This document shows positions 16,698 to 26,900 of a DNA stretch of 51,694 nucleotides, piece by piece. Source of the stretch: Candidatus Avelusimicrobium pecoris. Lineage in GTDB: Bacteria > Elusimicrobiota > Elusimicrobia > Elusimicrobiales > Elusimicrobiaceae. The position numbers and the translations under genes were made by a program. Where the stretch lies: NCBI GenBank assembly GCA_902761975.1, contig CACWMG010000003.1:1-51694 (forward strand), given 5' to 3'. The notes beneath the pieces are model-generated. The model did no database searches and was not told the origin of the DNA. It was given only the letters and a program-made list of their open reading frames with translations. Position 1 is the stretch's first letter; every line of letters starts with the position of its first letter.

Positions 16698-18623
16698 ATG
16701 AAAAATTTTGGATTTGTAAAAGTAGCCGCCGCTATTCCTACGGTGCAAGTGGCTAACACGGCCTATAATGCCGCGCAAACGCTGGCCCTTATTAAACAGG
16801 CGGCGCGCGAAAAAGTGCGCGCGGTGGTGTTTCCGGAATTGGGGCTTACGGGATATACGTGTGCGGATTTATTTTTAAAACCGGCCTTGTTAGACGGGGC
16901 AGAGGCGGCCCTGGAAATGCTACTCAAACAAACCCAAAAACTAGATGTTGTTTTTATAGTGGGGATGCCCGTACGCGCGCGTACGGTATTATTAAATGCG
17001 GCTGTGGTATGCTATAAAGGACAAATTTGCGGAGTGGTACCCAAAACCTATTTACCTAATTATAATGAATTTTATGAAAGCCGTTGGTTTGTGCGGGCAC
17101 TCGCTTTTAGCGGCACGGACGTAACGCTGTGCGGGCAAACCGTACCGGCGGGAACGGATTTAATTTTTAAAGCGGGCGGATTTAGCTTTGGCGTGGAAAT
17201 TTGCGAGGATGTATGGGCCACGGTGCCGCCGTCAAGCACGGCCGCCCTGCAAGGGGCAGAAATTATTTTTAACCTCTCAGCCAGTAATGCACTTGTTGGC
17301 AAACACGCCTATGTGCGCCAATTAGTGGCACAACAATCGGCGCGGTGTATGTGCGGGTATGTGTATGCGTCGTGCGGGTTTGGCGAATCCACCACCGACG
17401 TGGTGTTTGGTTCCAACGCGCTGATTTTTGAAAACGGGCATGAACTGGCCCACTCCACCCGCTTTACCGATAAAAGCCAACTGCTGTGCGCTGAAATAGA
17501 TGTGGAAAGACTACGTAATGAACGACTGGTCAATACGTCTTTCCGCACGGACTGCGCGCTTGAAACGGCCGAGCCGTATGCCGAAATTGACTTGGCACAG
17601 CCGGTAATGCCGGTTGCCCAGCTCACGCGTGTGGTAAATCCCTTGCCTTTTGTACCGACGGGGGCGGAGTTGGATGAGCACTGCGAAGAAATTTTTAACA
17701 TCCAAGTAACCGGCCTGGCTACGCGCTTAAAAGCGGCGCACGCCAAAACAGCGGTGCTTGGAATTTCGGGCGGGTTGGATTCCACGCTTGCTTTACTGGT
17801 GGCGGTGCGCACCTTTGATAAACTGGGTTGGCCGCGCAAGCAAATTACCGGGGTTACCATGCCCGGGTTTGGGACGACGGACCGCACCTACAAAAATGCT
17901 TTAACCCTGATGAAACAGCTGGGTATTAACGTCCAAGAAATTTCCATTAAAAAAGCGTGCGAGCAACATTTTAAAGATATTGGGCATGATTTAAAAAAGC
18001 ATGATACCACTTACGAAAATGTGCAAGCACGGGAACGTACCCAAATTTTAATGGACCTTGCCAACCAAACGGGCGGGTTGGTGGTAGGCACGGGGGATTT
18101 GTCTGAACTGGCGTTAGGGTGGGCCACGTATAACGGGGACCACATATCTATGTATGGGGTCAATGCCGGAGTGCCCAAAACGCTGGTAAAACATTTAGTC
18201 AGTTGGGTGGCCGCGCACGAAACGGCCGACAAAAAAATCCAACGTGTGCTGGCTGACGTAGTAGATACGCCCATTAGCCCGGAATTATTACCCGTCAATT
18301 CCAAAGGACAAATGACTCAAAAGACGGAAGACTTGGTGGGACCTTACGTGTTGCACGATTTCTTTTTGTATCACTTTTTGCGCGGCGGGTTTGGGCCGGA
18401 GAAAATTTTATTTTTAGCCAAACACGCTTTTGCGGGGCGGTTTAAAGAAGGTGAAATTAAAAAGTGGCTTAGCGTGTTTTTTAGACGCTTTTTTGCCCAG
18501 CAGTTTAAGCGTTCCTGCTTACCCGACGGGCCTAAGGTGGGTAGTGTGGCACTCTCACCGCGTGGCGACTTAAAAATGCCCAGTGACGCCAACGTGCAGG
18601 AGTGGCTGAAAGAATTGGAATAA
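16698..18623 (+). CDS. nadE: Glutamine-dependent NAD+ synthetase
   Basis: The last step of NAD synthesis: amidation of nicotinate adenine dinucleotide using ammonia drawn from glutamine. The 641-residue protein has an N-terminal nitrilase-type amidase (Glu in FPELGLTGYTCADLF, Lys in VPKTYLPNYNEFYE, Cys in GVEICEDVWATVPPSS) and a C-terminal synthetase with the PP-loop LGISGGLDSTLALL, KTEDLVGPYVLHDFFLY and a terminal domain. The architecture is that of the large bacterial NadE. AAGGAGAACGT gives a good ribosome site and the 12-base gap from copA suggests cotranscription. A short terminator follows. Confidence 0.95.
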   Translation: MKNFGFVKVAAAIPTVQVANTAYNAAQTLALIKQAAREKVRAVVFPELGLTGYTCADLFLKPALLDGAEAALEMLLKQTQKLDVVFIVGMPVRARTVLLNAAVVCYKGQICGVVPKTYLPNYNEFYESRWFVRALAFSGTDVTLCGQTVPAGTDLIFKAGGFSFGVEICEDVWATVPPSSTAALQGAEIIFNLSASNALVGKHAYVRQLVAQQSARCMCGYVYASCGFGESTTDVVFGSNALIFENGHELAHSTRFTDKSQLLCAEIDVERLRNERLVNTSFRTDCALETAEPYAEIDLAQPVMPVAQLTRVVNPLPFVPTGAELDEHCEEIFNIQVTGLATRLKAAHAKTAVLGISGGLDSTLALLVAVRTFDKLGWPRKQITGVTMPGFGTTDRTYKNALTLMKQLGINVQEISIKKACEQHFKDIGHDLKKHDTTYENVQARERTQILMDLANQTGGLVVGTGDLSELALGWATYNGDHISMYGVNAGVPKTLVKHLVSWVAAHETADKKIQRVLADVVDTPISPELLPVNSKGQMTQKTEDLVGPYVLHDFFLYHFLRGGFGPEKILFLAKHAFAGRFKEGEIKKWLSVFFRRFFAQQFKRSCLPDGPKVGSVALSPRGDLKMPSDANVQEWLKELE

Positions 18624-18629
18624 ACAAGT

Positions 18630-18649
18630 ACCCCGGTTTGAGCCGGGGT
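18630..18649. terminator. Hairpin between convergent nadE and dCMP deaminase
   Basis: ACCCCGG TTTGAG CCGGGGT forms a compact GC stem seven bases past the nadE stop. Confidence 0.7.
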
Positions 18650-18655
18650 GAAAAG

Positions 18656-19144
18656 TTAATAGCCCTTGGTGCCGGCAAGGCTTTCGTCGTGGTCTATCCA
18701 GTCTTGCACGTCAATTTCACGGTATTCGGTGGGCGTGTCGCGCACGATTACTTTTTTAATGCCGGCGTTAATAATCATACGTTTGCACATGGAGCACGAA
18801 TTGGAATTTTTAATAAATTCCCCACTGCTTACTTCGCGGCCGGAGAGATAAAGGGTGGAATCAAGCATTTTATCGCGCGAGGCACTGATAATGGCGTTGG
18901 CCTCGGCGTGGACGCTGCGGCACAGTTCGTAGCGCTCCCCGCGGGGGATGTTTAGCTCCTGGCGGATGCAGGTGCCTAAATCGCAACAGTTTTTGCGCCC
19001 GCGCGGGGCCCCTACGTATCCGGTGGAGATGACTTCGTCATTTTTTACAATCACCGCTCCGTAGCGGCGGCGCAAACAGGTGCCGCGTTGGGAAACGATA
19101 TCGGCTAAATCCAAATAATAGTTGATTTTATCTCTTCTAACCAT
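18656..19144 (-). CDS. dCMP deaminase family protein
   Basis: A 162-residue zinc-dependent cytidine/deoxycytidylate deaminase that should convert dCMP to dUMP for thymidylate synthesis. Zinc ligands are in SVHAEANAI (His, with catalytic Glu) and SCSMCKRMIINAG (two Cys). CLRRRYGAVIVKNDEVISTG and GAPRG complete the family pattern, close to ComEB/late-competence type enzymes. The ATG at 19144 is chosen because AAGGAG lies six bases upstream; an earlier GTG overlaps that site. TATAAT upstream gives a short leader here, unlike the leaderless genes nearby. Divergent from the Omp85-like gene, with about 50 bases between. Confidence 0.88.
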   Translation of the reverse strand: MVRRDKINYYLDLADIVSQRGTCLRRRYGAVIVKNDEVISTGYVGAPRGRKNCCDLGTCIRQELNIPRGERYELCRSVHAEANAIISASRDKMLDSTLYLSGREVSSGEFIKNSNSCSMCKRMIINAGIKKVIVRDTPTEYREIDVQDWIDHDESLAGTKGY

Positions 19145-19184
19145 AACATGCTCCTTTTGCACTATTATAACATAATAAATGAGT

Positions 19185-19190
19185 TATAAT
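19185..19190 (+). promoter_or_regulatory. -10 box of Omp85-like gene, leaderless spacing
   Basis: TATAAT, six bases, then ATG at 19197. An earlier in-frame ATG at 19179 includes the -10 box itself and so cannot be the start. Confidence 0.65.
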
Positions 19191-19196
19191 ATAGGT

Positions 19197-20495
19197 ATGA
19201 AAAAATTGCTACTTTTACTTTTATGCTGTGTAACGTTGGCGGCCCAGGCCGAAACGGTGCACAGTATTACGGCCGAAACTACGCGTATGTCCCCGGATAC
19301 GCTTAAAAAACGCTTTTCCCTCAAAGAAGGGGAAGAATTTACCGAAAAAGAATATGAGCGCGCACAAGAAAAATTACACAGACTGCGCGTGTTTAAAACA
19401 TTGGAATTTTTAGAAAAGAAACGCAAAGACGGTGTGGATATCCACATCAAAGGCGACGACCGCAGTTATGTGTTCCCCATGGCGTTTGCATTAAGCGGCA
19501 AAAAACGCTCGGCCGGGGTTTCACTAGCAAGCGGCAACCTGCTTAAACAGGGCGAGAGTATGTACTTTTTTCTGGGCGGCGGGCGCGACGGATTTTCCAC
19601 GCATGGGGCACTTTCCCTGGGGGATGATGCGTTCTTTTTGGGATATGAGCATGTGAATTTTGAGCAGAGTTTTTATGAAAGCGGCTGGATGAGTTCGCCA
19701 GGGGTGTTTTCTTCCGCCGACGACAAAGGCAACCACGATAAGTTTTTGTTGGGCACTATCCACGGTAAGCAAGATACGTTGAGCTTTACGTATCGGCGGA
19801 AATTTTCCAGCGTGTGGAGCGTGTTTGTTACCCCGGAATATGAGTATTATTGGTACAAAAACCGCGCCTTGGATACGGGGAAACATTCGCATTTGTCTTT
19901 TGGGTTCCAGTACGCTGATGACATCCGCCCCGATATGAATATGGGCGCGTTGGCGGGGATTGGCCTTTCCGACAAGCAACATGCCCTGCAAGATTTAACG
20001 CGGGTACGCACGGGAAAACTGGCCGAAGTGTCCTACACCACCGGCGGCAGTTGGACCGGGAGCGATTACACTATTCAAAAATTATCCTTGGGCGGCGGGT
20101 ATATGTGGGAACTCAAAGAGCGCCACTTACTGGCCGTGTTTGTAAAAGGGCAACGTGCGTTTAATGCACCGTTTAGCAATTTAATCCGCTCGGGCGATTT
20201 GCTCTTTGGCATGGGGATTTACGACCGCGAACAACGCGGTAAAACCGGTATTTCCGCCGGGATTAGCTTTACTTATTTTATTTTGCGCAACCAAACCGGC
20301 CTGCTTAGCTTGATGCCGTTTTACGAGCAAGCCTACATCCGCTCGGTAGGGTCTTCCTACGAGCCGCACGCCGGCGTCGGTGCCACGCTGACGTACCGTT
20401 TGTGGCGTTTCCCGCTGCCGATTGGGTTGAACTTTACGCATAACGTTAACGACGGGTCCCACCACGTAGGCTTAAAAGTAGGCGGACATTTCTAA
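19197..20495 (+). CDS. Short Omp85-like outer-membrane protein with one POTRA-like domain
   Basis: A 432-residue secreted protein. A signal peptide (KKLLLLLLCCVTLAAQA) is followed by about 65 residues with the POTRA pattern (LKKRFSLKEGEEFTEKEYER, then LHRLRVFKTLEF and a final strand), and then by a predicted 14- to 16-strand barrel rich in alternating aromatic and polar residues and ending in VGGHF with terminal Phe. This resembles a BamA/TamA/FhaC-superfamily protein cut down to one POTRA. Its substrate is unknown; it could insert or translocate a partner outer-membrane protein, or be a patatin-like D15 barrel. No partner gene is adjacent. Confidence 0.6.
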   Translation: MKKLLLLLLCCVTLAAQAETVHSITAETTRMSPDTLKKRFSLKEGEEFTEKEYERAQEKLHRLRVFKTLEFLEKKRKDGVDIHIKGDDRSYVFPMAFALSGKKRSAGVSLASGNLLKQGESMYFFLGGGRDGFSTHGALSLGDDAFFLGYEHVNFEQSFYESGWMSSPGVFSSADDKGNHDKFLLGTIHGKQDTLSFTYRRKFSSVWSVFVTPEYEYYWYKNRALDTGKHSHLSFGFQYADDIRPDMNMGALAGIGLSDKQHALQDLTRVRTGKLAEVSYTTGGSWTGSDYTIQKLSLGGGYMWELKERHLLAVFVKGQRAFNAPFSNLIRSGDLLFGMGIYDREQRGKTGISAGISFTYFILRNQTGLLSLMPFYEQAYIRSVGSSYEPHAGVGATLTYRLWRFPLPIGLNFTHNVNDGSHHVGLKVGGHF

Positions 20496-20677
20496 AATTG
20501 TTCACATTTGGCCTAGCTAAGGCCGATTCTTGCTCACGTACTTGCCGCGGGCGCGTTGTCTTGCGGGCGTACGCCGCGCTCAACTTTATGCGTGCTTAAA
20601 CTAATCAATTTTTGCGCTTGCGAAAGGGTAACCAAAACGCTAGAGTACTAGTCCATACTAGAACTAGGAGGTTACCT

Positions 20678-21190
20678 ATGGGAATGAAAGCAAAAGAATT
20701 AGTCCGCCGCGCAGGCGTGGATGTGGACGCGTTAATCCAAGAGCTTAACAGCGCTTATTGTGATGAGTGGTTGGCGTATTATCAATACTGGATTGGGGCG
20801 CGCGTAGCCGAGGGGAAAATGGCCCACTTGCTAGCCGAAGAACTGGCCGAACACGCCGGTGAAGAATTAGAACACGCCGAAAAACTGGCTAAGCGCATTA
20901 TTGAACTGGGCGGGACGCCGTCTATCTCGCCGGAGTTGTGGCTTAAAGAAAGTACCTGCGGCTTTTTGGCCCCCAAAGACCCCGAAGCTATGGTGCTACT
21001 TAAGCAAAACATCCAGGGGGAGCGCTGTGCGATAGAGGTATATCAAAAACTCTTGGATAGGGTGGCCGGAAAAGACCACGTAACCGAGCACCTGGTGCGC
21101 GAAATTTTAGAGGATGAACTGGAACACGAACAGGACCTGGAAGATTTGCAAGGGTCGTGCGCGGTAGATAAGAAAATGTGTATGAAGTAG
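20678..21190 (+). CDS. Ferritin-like diiron protein
   Basis: A 170-residue four-helix protein. Iron ligands are visible in the expected order: Glu in CDEWLAYYQYW, Glu and His in AGEELEHAEKLAKR, Glu in QGERCAIEVYQKL, and Glu/His in EDELEHEQDLEDLQ. This fits the bacterioferritin/Dps-like or ferritin-like families used to store iron or detoxify peroxide. The C-terminus ends in CAVDKKMCMK with two Cys. The ATG at 20678 has a strong Shine-Dalgarno (CTAGGAGG). The 180 bases upstream contain repeated CTAG-rich dyads (TAGAGTACTAG, ATACTAG) that could be an operator, perhaps for an iron or peroxide regulator, which is speculative. Confidence 0.8.
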   Translation: MGMKAKELVRRAGVDVDALIQELNSAYCDEWLAYYQYWIGARVAEGKMAHLLAEELAEHAGEELEHAEKLAKRIIELGGTPSISPELWLKESTCGFLAPKDPEAMVLLKQNIQGERCAIEVYQKLLDRVAGKDHVTEHLVREILEDELEHEQDLEDLQGSCAVDKKMCMK

Positions 21191-21196
21191 AATCAA

Positions 21197-21283
21197 CGGT
21201 CATTCCCGAAGGTTGTTGTCGGGAATCTCCGCCGCTTTAAAGAACACAAGGTGGGGATCCCCGATAGGGGCGTTCGGGGATGA
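21197..21283. repeat. Palindromic repeat (GTCATTCCCG...CGGGGATGAC type)
   Basis: CGGTCATTCCCGAAGG...TCGGGAATCTCC, then GGTGGGGATCCCCGA and TTCGGGGATGAC form nested imperfect dyads. A relative lies at 13960-14036. Confidence 0.65.
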
Positions 21284-21343
21284 CGCTTTATTTAATACGT
21301 GGTAATGACAACTTTTTAAGCAAAACGGTGAACCTTTCTTGTC

Positions 21344-21459
21344 CCCCCGGCTATGCCGGGGGTTATCTATATACAAAGCGTGAAACTCCCCGAGAGTATA
21401 CTCGGGGAATTTTATGTGAGGTATTATACTACAAAGCCCCCGTTTGGGGGCTTTTTTAT
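21344..21459. terminator. Three consecutive GC hairpins
   Basis: CCCCCCGGC/GCCGGGGG (21344-21362), CTCCCCGAG/CTCGGGGA (about 21388-21409) and AAAGCCCCC/GGGGGCTTT followed by a T-run (about 21435-21459). They separate the ferritin-like gene from the convergent secreted-protein gene. Confidence 0.7.
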
Positions 21460-21501
21460 TTGATACAAGGTTTGGTTTTGGTTGGAAGAGAGGGGATATT
21501 T

Positions 21502-22206
21502 TTAGGGGACATCATAGAGCTGTGCGTGGGAGGGAAATAATATAATTTCTCCGTCCTCTAGCACGGCCTTATACCAATCGGCTTTTTGGTTGACTTCCAA
21601 GAGGACCCATACGTCCGAAATGGCACTGGCCGGGATGTTTTGTTGGAAGGCTCTTGCCGTTTCAAAGTGTATCGATTCATATTGTTCCAAAGCGAGTGTA
21701 ATCGGAATTTTAATGAGTATAGGTAAATTGGCCTTTGTATCAAACCGATGTGTGGGCTGTGCGTATAAAACGGAAGTAGCCGGCTCATACGCGGTAAAAA
21801 TCTTTTTATTGTGATGACTTTTGTTTACTTCCAGTCCGTTTACGAGTATATTTTTTAGTTCGTCCATGTCTACAATAGCCATGCCGCGGTAAAGTGCTTT
21901 TGCTTGGGTTACAAAATTATGCGGAAGAAACATTTTACGTTTTTCCAATTTATAAATCAAAGGATATACTTGGCGGGGGGGAACAAGCCGGACACTGTTT
22001 TTGACACGTGGGGTTGTTAACAGAATTTGCACGCGCGGACGGGTGGGCAAATTGGTAATTTGAAGCGTTTTAAGGGTAAGGGGTTGCGTAGCTATGTTCT
22101 GCGTTAAGGCGCGCGGCAAAAACTTGAGCGGCCGTTGCGCGCCGGCAGGAAGTGCCAAACAAAAACAAATTACTAACGCAAGGCTAAGAGTGTGTAAATT
22201 TTTCAT
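21502..22206 (-). CDS. Secreted protein, weak ADP-ribosyltransferase-like pattern
   Basis: 234 residues. A signal peptide ends at LALPAGAQ, so the protein is exported. The first 100 residues have no recognisable fold. The second half reads KALYRGMAIVDMDELKNILV, then FTAYEPATSVLYAQP, LPILIKIPITL and finally VLEDGEIILF. That order (Tyr-Arg-Gly strand, helix ending in NG, a Ser/Thr-Pro-Ala-Tyr-Ala segment, late acidic Glu) is reminiscent of R-S-E type ADP-ribosyltransferases, but similarity is by eye and weak. It could equally be an unrelated periplasmic protein. Single gene with TATAAT about 30 bases before the ATG. Confidence 0.55.
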   Translation of the reverse strand: MKNLHTLSLALVICFCLALPAGAQRPLKFLPRALTQNIATQPLTLKTLQITNLPTRPRVQILLTTPRVKNSVRLVPPRQVYPLIYKLEKRKMFLPHNFVTQAKALYRGMAIVDMDELKNILVNGLEVNKSHHNKKIFTAYEPATSVLYAQPTHRFDTKANLPILIKIPITLALEQYESIHFETARAFQQNIPASAISDVWVLLEVNQKADWYKAVLEDGEIILFPSHAQLYDVP

Positions 22207-22445
22207 AGTATCCTAGTGTGCAAAACAGCGTACTATAATTATAAGAAAAATTTGTAATTGCGCATATAGGGCAAAAGGCTCAGGTGGGGGTGGGCCTTAA
22301 GGTAGGGGGAAATTTGGGCGTCTTTTCGGTGGGTTTTTAGTAAAAACCCGCGTTTGTGCACAGGGGTTTCAAATTTGTACGGTTATAGAATTGTGCGAGT
22401 GGCCACCGCTACAAGGTTTTTACACCGTTTAGTATTTTTTAACAG

Positions 22446-23192
22446 CTATTTCTTTGCCGGATACGCTAATACAAACGGTTGTTCCCGTTCGTTTTGGGGA
22501 AATAGTTGATACATAAACCACGACCAAAAGAATTTAGGGCCGTTTTCAACGTTATATCCGTCTTGATTATGGTCGCCGATATCATAAGGGTCGGCAAAAA
22601 TCAGTACATCATCTACTGTTGAATCTGTTCCCATGGTATCATATCCAATGATAACGCGCCAATGACCTCCCCACGCGCCATCAGCTACCAAAATGGGATG
22701 CTTTGCTTTTAGTTCTTGAAGCACAAAAGTTGCAAACTTTTCATACGTATCAAATGTTTTTTTGCTGGAGAGGTTGGTTTGAACGGTCCAACCAATACTG
22801 CCGAAGTAATCCGCTATCTGTTTTACATGGGTGCCGATTTCAGTACTTGTACCCATTTTCTCTACCAAAGATGTTTCCGTTTCATCCACATATCCGTAAT
22901 ACCTTAGTACCGTCAGTGTGACCGCTGGGCCGCAAGAATATTCCGTGGTTTGTTGATAGGTTGGGTAATGGGATAAAATGGTTAAATGCTTACTGGATGT
23001 GGCATTAAAAACGTTCGGCATTTTATAATAGGGGGAACGCTTATGGTTGACTCCCCGCGGAGCAACCATTGTTTCGTCTATCTTTGTAACGGTCTCTTCG
23101 GGATGCGCAATAACCTGGGTATCCTGTGCATAAGCTAAACTTGCGGTTGCTAATAGCCCTGTTAAAAGCATTAAAGATGTACGAATTTTCAT
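22446..23192 (-). CDS. Secreted C39-like papain-fold peptidase
   Basis: 248 residues with a signal peptide (LLTGLLATASLAYAQ). The catalytic Cys is in TTEYSCGPAVTLTVLRYYG, the His in GGHWRVIIGYD, and the Asp in LIFADPYDIG, the classic order of C39-like double-glycine-type or stand-alone cysteine peptidases. There is no ABC transporter nearby, so it is not a bacteriocin exporter; it likely acts outside the cytoplasm, perhaps cleaving or cross-linking envelope proteins. AGGAG precedes the ATG by 10 bases. The 240 bases downstream and 150 upstream hold no gene. Confidence 0.8.
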   Translation of the reverse strand: MKIRTSLMLLTGLLATASLAYAQDTQVIAHPEETVTKIDETMVAPRGVNHKRSPYYKMPNVFNATSSKHLTILSHYPTYQQTTEYSCGPAVTLTVLRYYGYVDETETSLVEKMGTSTEIGTHVKQIADYFGSIGWTVQTNLSSKKTFDTYEKFATFVLQELKAKHPILVADGAWGGHWRVIIGYDTMGTDSTVDDVLIFADPYDIGDHNQDGYNVENGPKFFWSWFMYQLFPQNEREQPFVLAYPAKK

Positions 23193-23357
23193 ATTATAAA
23201 TCTCCTAGCAGGCAACATCAAATTTGTACCTAGGCCTATTGTAGCAGATTTAACGCAAACTACTCATCCAAATCTTCAAATAAATTAGTTGGTCCAACCG
23301 TATTTATCTTATTCTTTGTTGCCTAATAGGAAGCGGCCTTTTGCGAAAAGGGAAAAG

Positions 23358-23690
23358 CTATTTATTTAACTTATACTTACGTACTTTTTTGGATGGATCC
23401 GCCACCACTATAAAACCTTGGCGTACCCACTTTTGGAGTAGTTGGCGCGCCGTTCTGCCTGCAAAGTGGAACAGTTCTTCTACATCTTTGGATGTGATAA
23501 ATTCGTTCTTTTCAAACAAGACGAGTGCTTGTCTTTGCCTTGCATCTAGCGCGTTAATGGCTCTGCTTTGGTCCTTTTCGGTGCCCTGTAACTGTAAATG
23601 TTTTTGCACGCTTTGGAACGAATAGAGCATTCCGGACACAAAGAATTCAATCCAACCCGTTATATCGGCCTCGGCCCGTCCCGCACTCAA
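23358..23690 (-). pseudogene. Fic protein remnant, C-terminal ~105 residues
   Basis: This encodes only the last third of the Fic protein found intact at 29719-30768: from GRAEADITGWIEFFVSG through a winged-helix (ITSKDVEELFHFAGRTARQL) to KYKLNK. The two differ at only a handful of residues (for example QGTEKDQSR versus QNTEKDQSK). The catalytic HPxxxGNGR part is missing; homology ends at 23690 and is replaced by repeat family C. No promoter or Shine-Dalgarno is visible. It is probably a leftover of a deletion or of a second element copy. Confidence 0.85.
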
Positions 23691-23691
23691 A

Positions 23692-23850
23692 CTCGCATAA
23701 GGGTCCGGCTTTCGAATCTCGACGCGGCATAAAGCAGTTTATGCCGCTCGAACCTCCCCATAAATTTAAAACCCCGCTATATGCGGGGTTTTCAAATTCA
23801 TACGGCGCTTTTAGTTTACCTAGCACTATGCTGGTTTTTCAAACAGGCAA
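23692..23850. repeat. Repeat family C with covarying hairpin, copy 1
   Basis: Starts CAAACTCGCATAAGGGTCCG, then CTTTCGAATCTCGAC, a perfect 10-bp hairpin GCGGCATAAA-GCAG-TTTATGCCGC (23724-23747), CTCC, a terminator-like AAAACCCCGC/GCGGGGTTTT, and TAGCACTATGCTGGTTTTTC. Copy 2 at 29326-29500 keeps the flanks and the GCAG loop but has an unrelated, equally perfect stem. The TTCGAATC portion resembles a tRNA T-arm. Confidence 0.7.
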
Positions 23851-23964
23851 TACATTGGTGGCGACCGCAAATACATCATCAATTTGCTGTGAAATATGTT
23901 ACAACAAATAGGGGTGGGCACACACTAGGTTTTACGCCAATATTGACCCTGGGAGATGAAATTA

Positions 23965-26900
23965 ATGAAGACAACTAGTTCGCTGTCTAGATTGACAGCG
24001 TATGCAGTAATTGTTGCTATGTTGGCAGGGAACGTAAGCCCGGCTTACGCTCAGACCGACATAACAATTAACGGTTCCGGAAGTGGATCCGGCGATGTTT
24101 GGACATCCGGTTCTGCAAATACGTCGTATTTGCATGCATACGGAGGGGGAGATTCCGAAAACTACACGGACTGGGTACAAAGCCCGTTAAATGACCGACT
24201 TTGGGTAACCGGCGGTTCTTTAACAACCAGCGGCCTGTATCAAAACGGTAAGCTGTATGCCAGCGGCGGTAATCTTAACGTATCAAGCGGAGAACTGCAC
24301 ATTGCCAGCGGGTCTTATATTAACAGCGGGGCCAACTTAACCCTTGGTCCGGGTGCTTGGCTTATACAAACAGGCGGCGAGGTTACCCTTAATTCCGGGG
24401 ATTCCATTAATAACGGATATATCTCTGCAACCAGTGGGGACTTGTCCTTTACCGGCGGTACACATACCATTAAGGATGGGTCCAATATTGCAAATAATTT
24501 TGGCGTATCGGGCGGTACGGTTACGTTTGCCAATGCCACCTCACTCAACTCAAATTTCAGCAACTCCGCTGAAGTAGCCTTTAACGCCGGTACCTTGGAC
24601 AACAACGTTACCGGTACGGGGAACACCACCTTTAATAATACCGTAACGAATACGGGCTCCGTTTCGCAAACGGCTGTAACCAATAACGGGGCATTAACCA
24701 ATAATGGTGCGATTAGTGCTAATCTTACCAATAGCAATACCATTGCGGGCAATGGGTCTATTACTACCAAAACGGGAGGGACCTCTTCTAACAATGGTAC
24801 AATTGCACAAAACTCGTTAACGAACAATGGTACGTTTACGAGCAACGGCAAAATTACGTTGACTAACGGGTTAACAAACAACGCCTATGCTACGTTCAAC
24901 AATAACGCCCTGTTACTGGCCAACGTTACCAACAAGGCAAATTCTACTTTGAATTCAGATCCCGATAATTTAGGGAAAGATGTTGCCAACAACGGCACCT
25001 TAAACCTCAATGCGGATGGTACGTTATCGGTAAATGTTACCGGAACAGGTGATACCAATATCAGTGGGAACTTAGAGAATGAAGGAACGATTTCTCAAAA
25101 AGATGTGACGGTGGCAGCAGGCAAAGTAGTTACTACCAGTGCCTCTGATATCACCGCTACCCACGAAATTAATAACAGTGGTGTTATTGACTATACGGGC
25201 GGTAGCACTGCCAATACGATTAACGGTACAGGCCGTATTGTAGTTACCGGGTATGTAACTAACACCGGTGATATCAACCAAACCCAAGTCAATAACAGCA
25301 GTGTGTTTATCAACAACGGCAACGTGACTGCAAACTTGGTAAATACCGGCTCTTTAGAAGGGGCGGGTAACTATACCACCAAGACCGGCCTTTCTTCCAA
25401 CAGCGGTGTCATTGAACAAGCCAACTTGACCAACAAAGGAACCTTTGATAACAACGGCCATGTTGAATTAACGGGTACGTTGACCAACGATACCAATGCG
25501 GTATTTAATACCGATGCCAGTTTGATTTCCGCGGCGGGTGGCCTAGCTAACGCCGGTACAGTGAATTTTATGACTGGGACCAATGCAGTAAATATGACCG
25601 GTACCGGTACAACGAACTTTCACAATACAACCGGTAACACGGCTAGCATCGAACAAAACTTGGTAACTAACGACGGTAAGTTAAACAACACCGGTACGAT
25701 TACCGCCAACCTGACTAACGCGAACGAAATTACGGGAACCGGGTCTATCGTTACCAAAACAGACGGGGCCTCTACCAATAACGGTACTATCAAACAGGCC
25801 AACTTGACCAACAACGGTACCTTTGAAAGTAACGGGAAAATTACCGTAACAGACACGTTAACCAATAACGAAACGTTTAATAACAATGCCGAAATTGCGG
25901 GTAACGTTACCAACGCCAGCAGTGCTACTTTTGCCAACGCGGCGGATATCACGGGTAATGTTACCAACAGTGGTACATTTGCCAACGCGGCTGGCATTAC
26001 AGGTGACGTCGTCAACAACAGCAGTGCAACCTTCACCAACACAGCCGACATCACAGGTAACGTTGCTAACAACGGAACCTTCACCAACAGCGGCGACATT
26101 GTAGCCAGCCTGGGGGTTTTCAATACCAGTACCTTTACCAACGCCACTGGTGCCACTATTACGGGCCCGTTTGGCAACAGCGGCACCGTCATTAACGACG
26201 GCACCATTACGGGTGCTATTACCAACACGGGGACTGGTATTATTAACTCCGTGGCTACCAACTTGGTAGGCACGATTGACAATGCTAATATCTTAAATAT
26301 TGCCGGCGGTACCGTGCAGGAAAACATTACCGGGTCTACCGGCACAATGAACATTACTGCTGACTTGGTAAACGCTAAAAACATTACTCAAGCTACGATA
26401 AACAACAGTGCTCAGTTGGATAACACCGGCGTAATTACTGCTGCTATCAACAACGCCGGTACAATTAACTCTACCGCGACTAACCTCAAAGGTACCATTG
26501 ATAATGACGGCACTTTGAATTTAGCGGGCGGTACAGTACAATATGATATTTCTAGTACTAATGATACGGGTATTACCAACATTACCGCTGATTTGACCAA
26601 TGGCGTTACGATAGCTCAAGCTACGGTGAACAATAGTGCTAACCTGACAAACAACGCCAACGCCGCTATCAATGCGACGACTGTTACCAACGACGGCACA
26701 GTGACTAACGGCGGTACCATTACTGCTACGGATATTGTTAACAACGGTACAATTAGCGGTAAAGCTAGCAACTTAGTGGCTTCCAATGGAATTGCCAACA
26801 CGGGCACGTTAGTATTTAACGCGGCCGGCGACCCCGGTACCAGCAACATTTCCGGCACAGGGGACGTGCAAGTAACCGCGGCTACCACGTTAAGCGGTAC

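Noticed and set aside
24540-26800. CRISPR-like array from evenly spaced ACCAACAA/GGTAC repeats
   Set aside because: Repeats are imperfect, of variable spacing and in frame with the autotransporter passenger; no cas genes are present.
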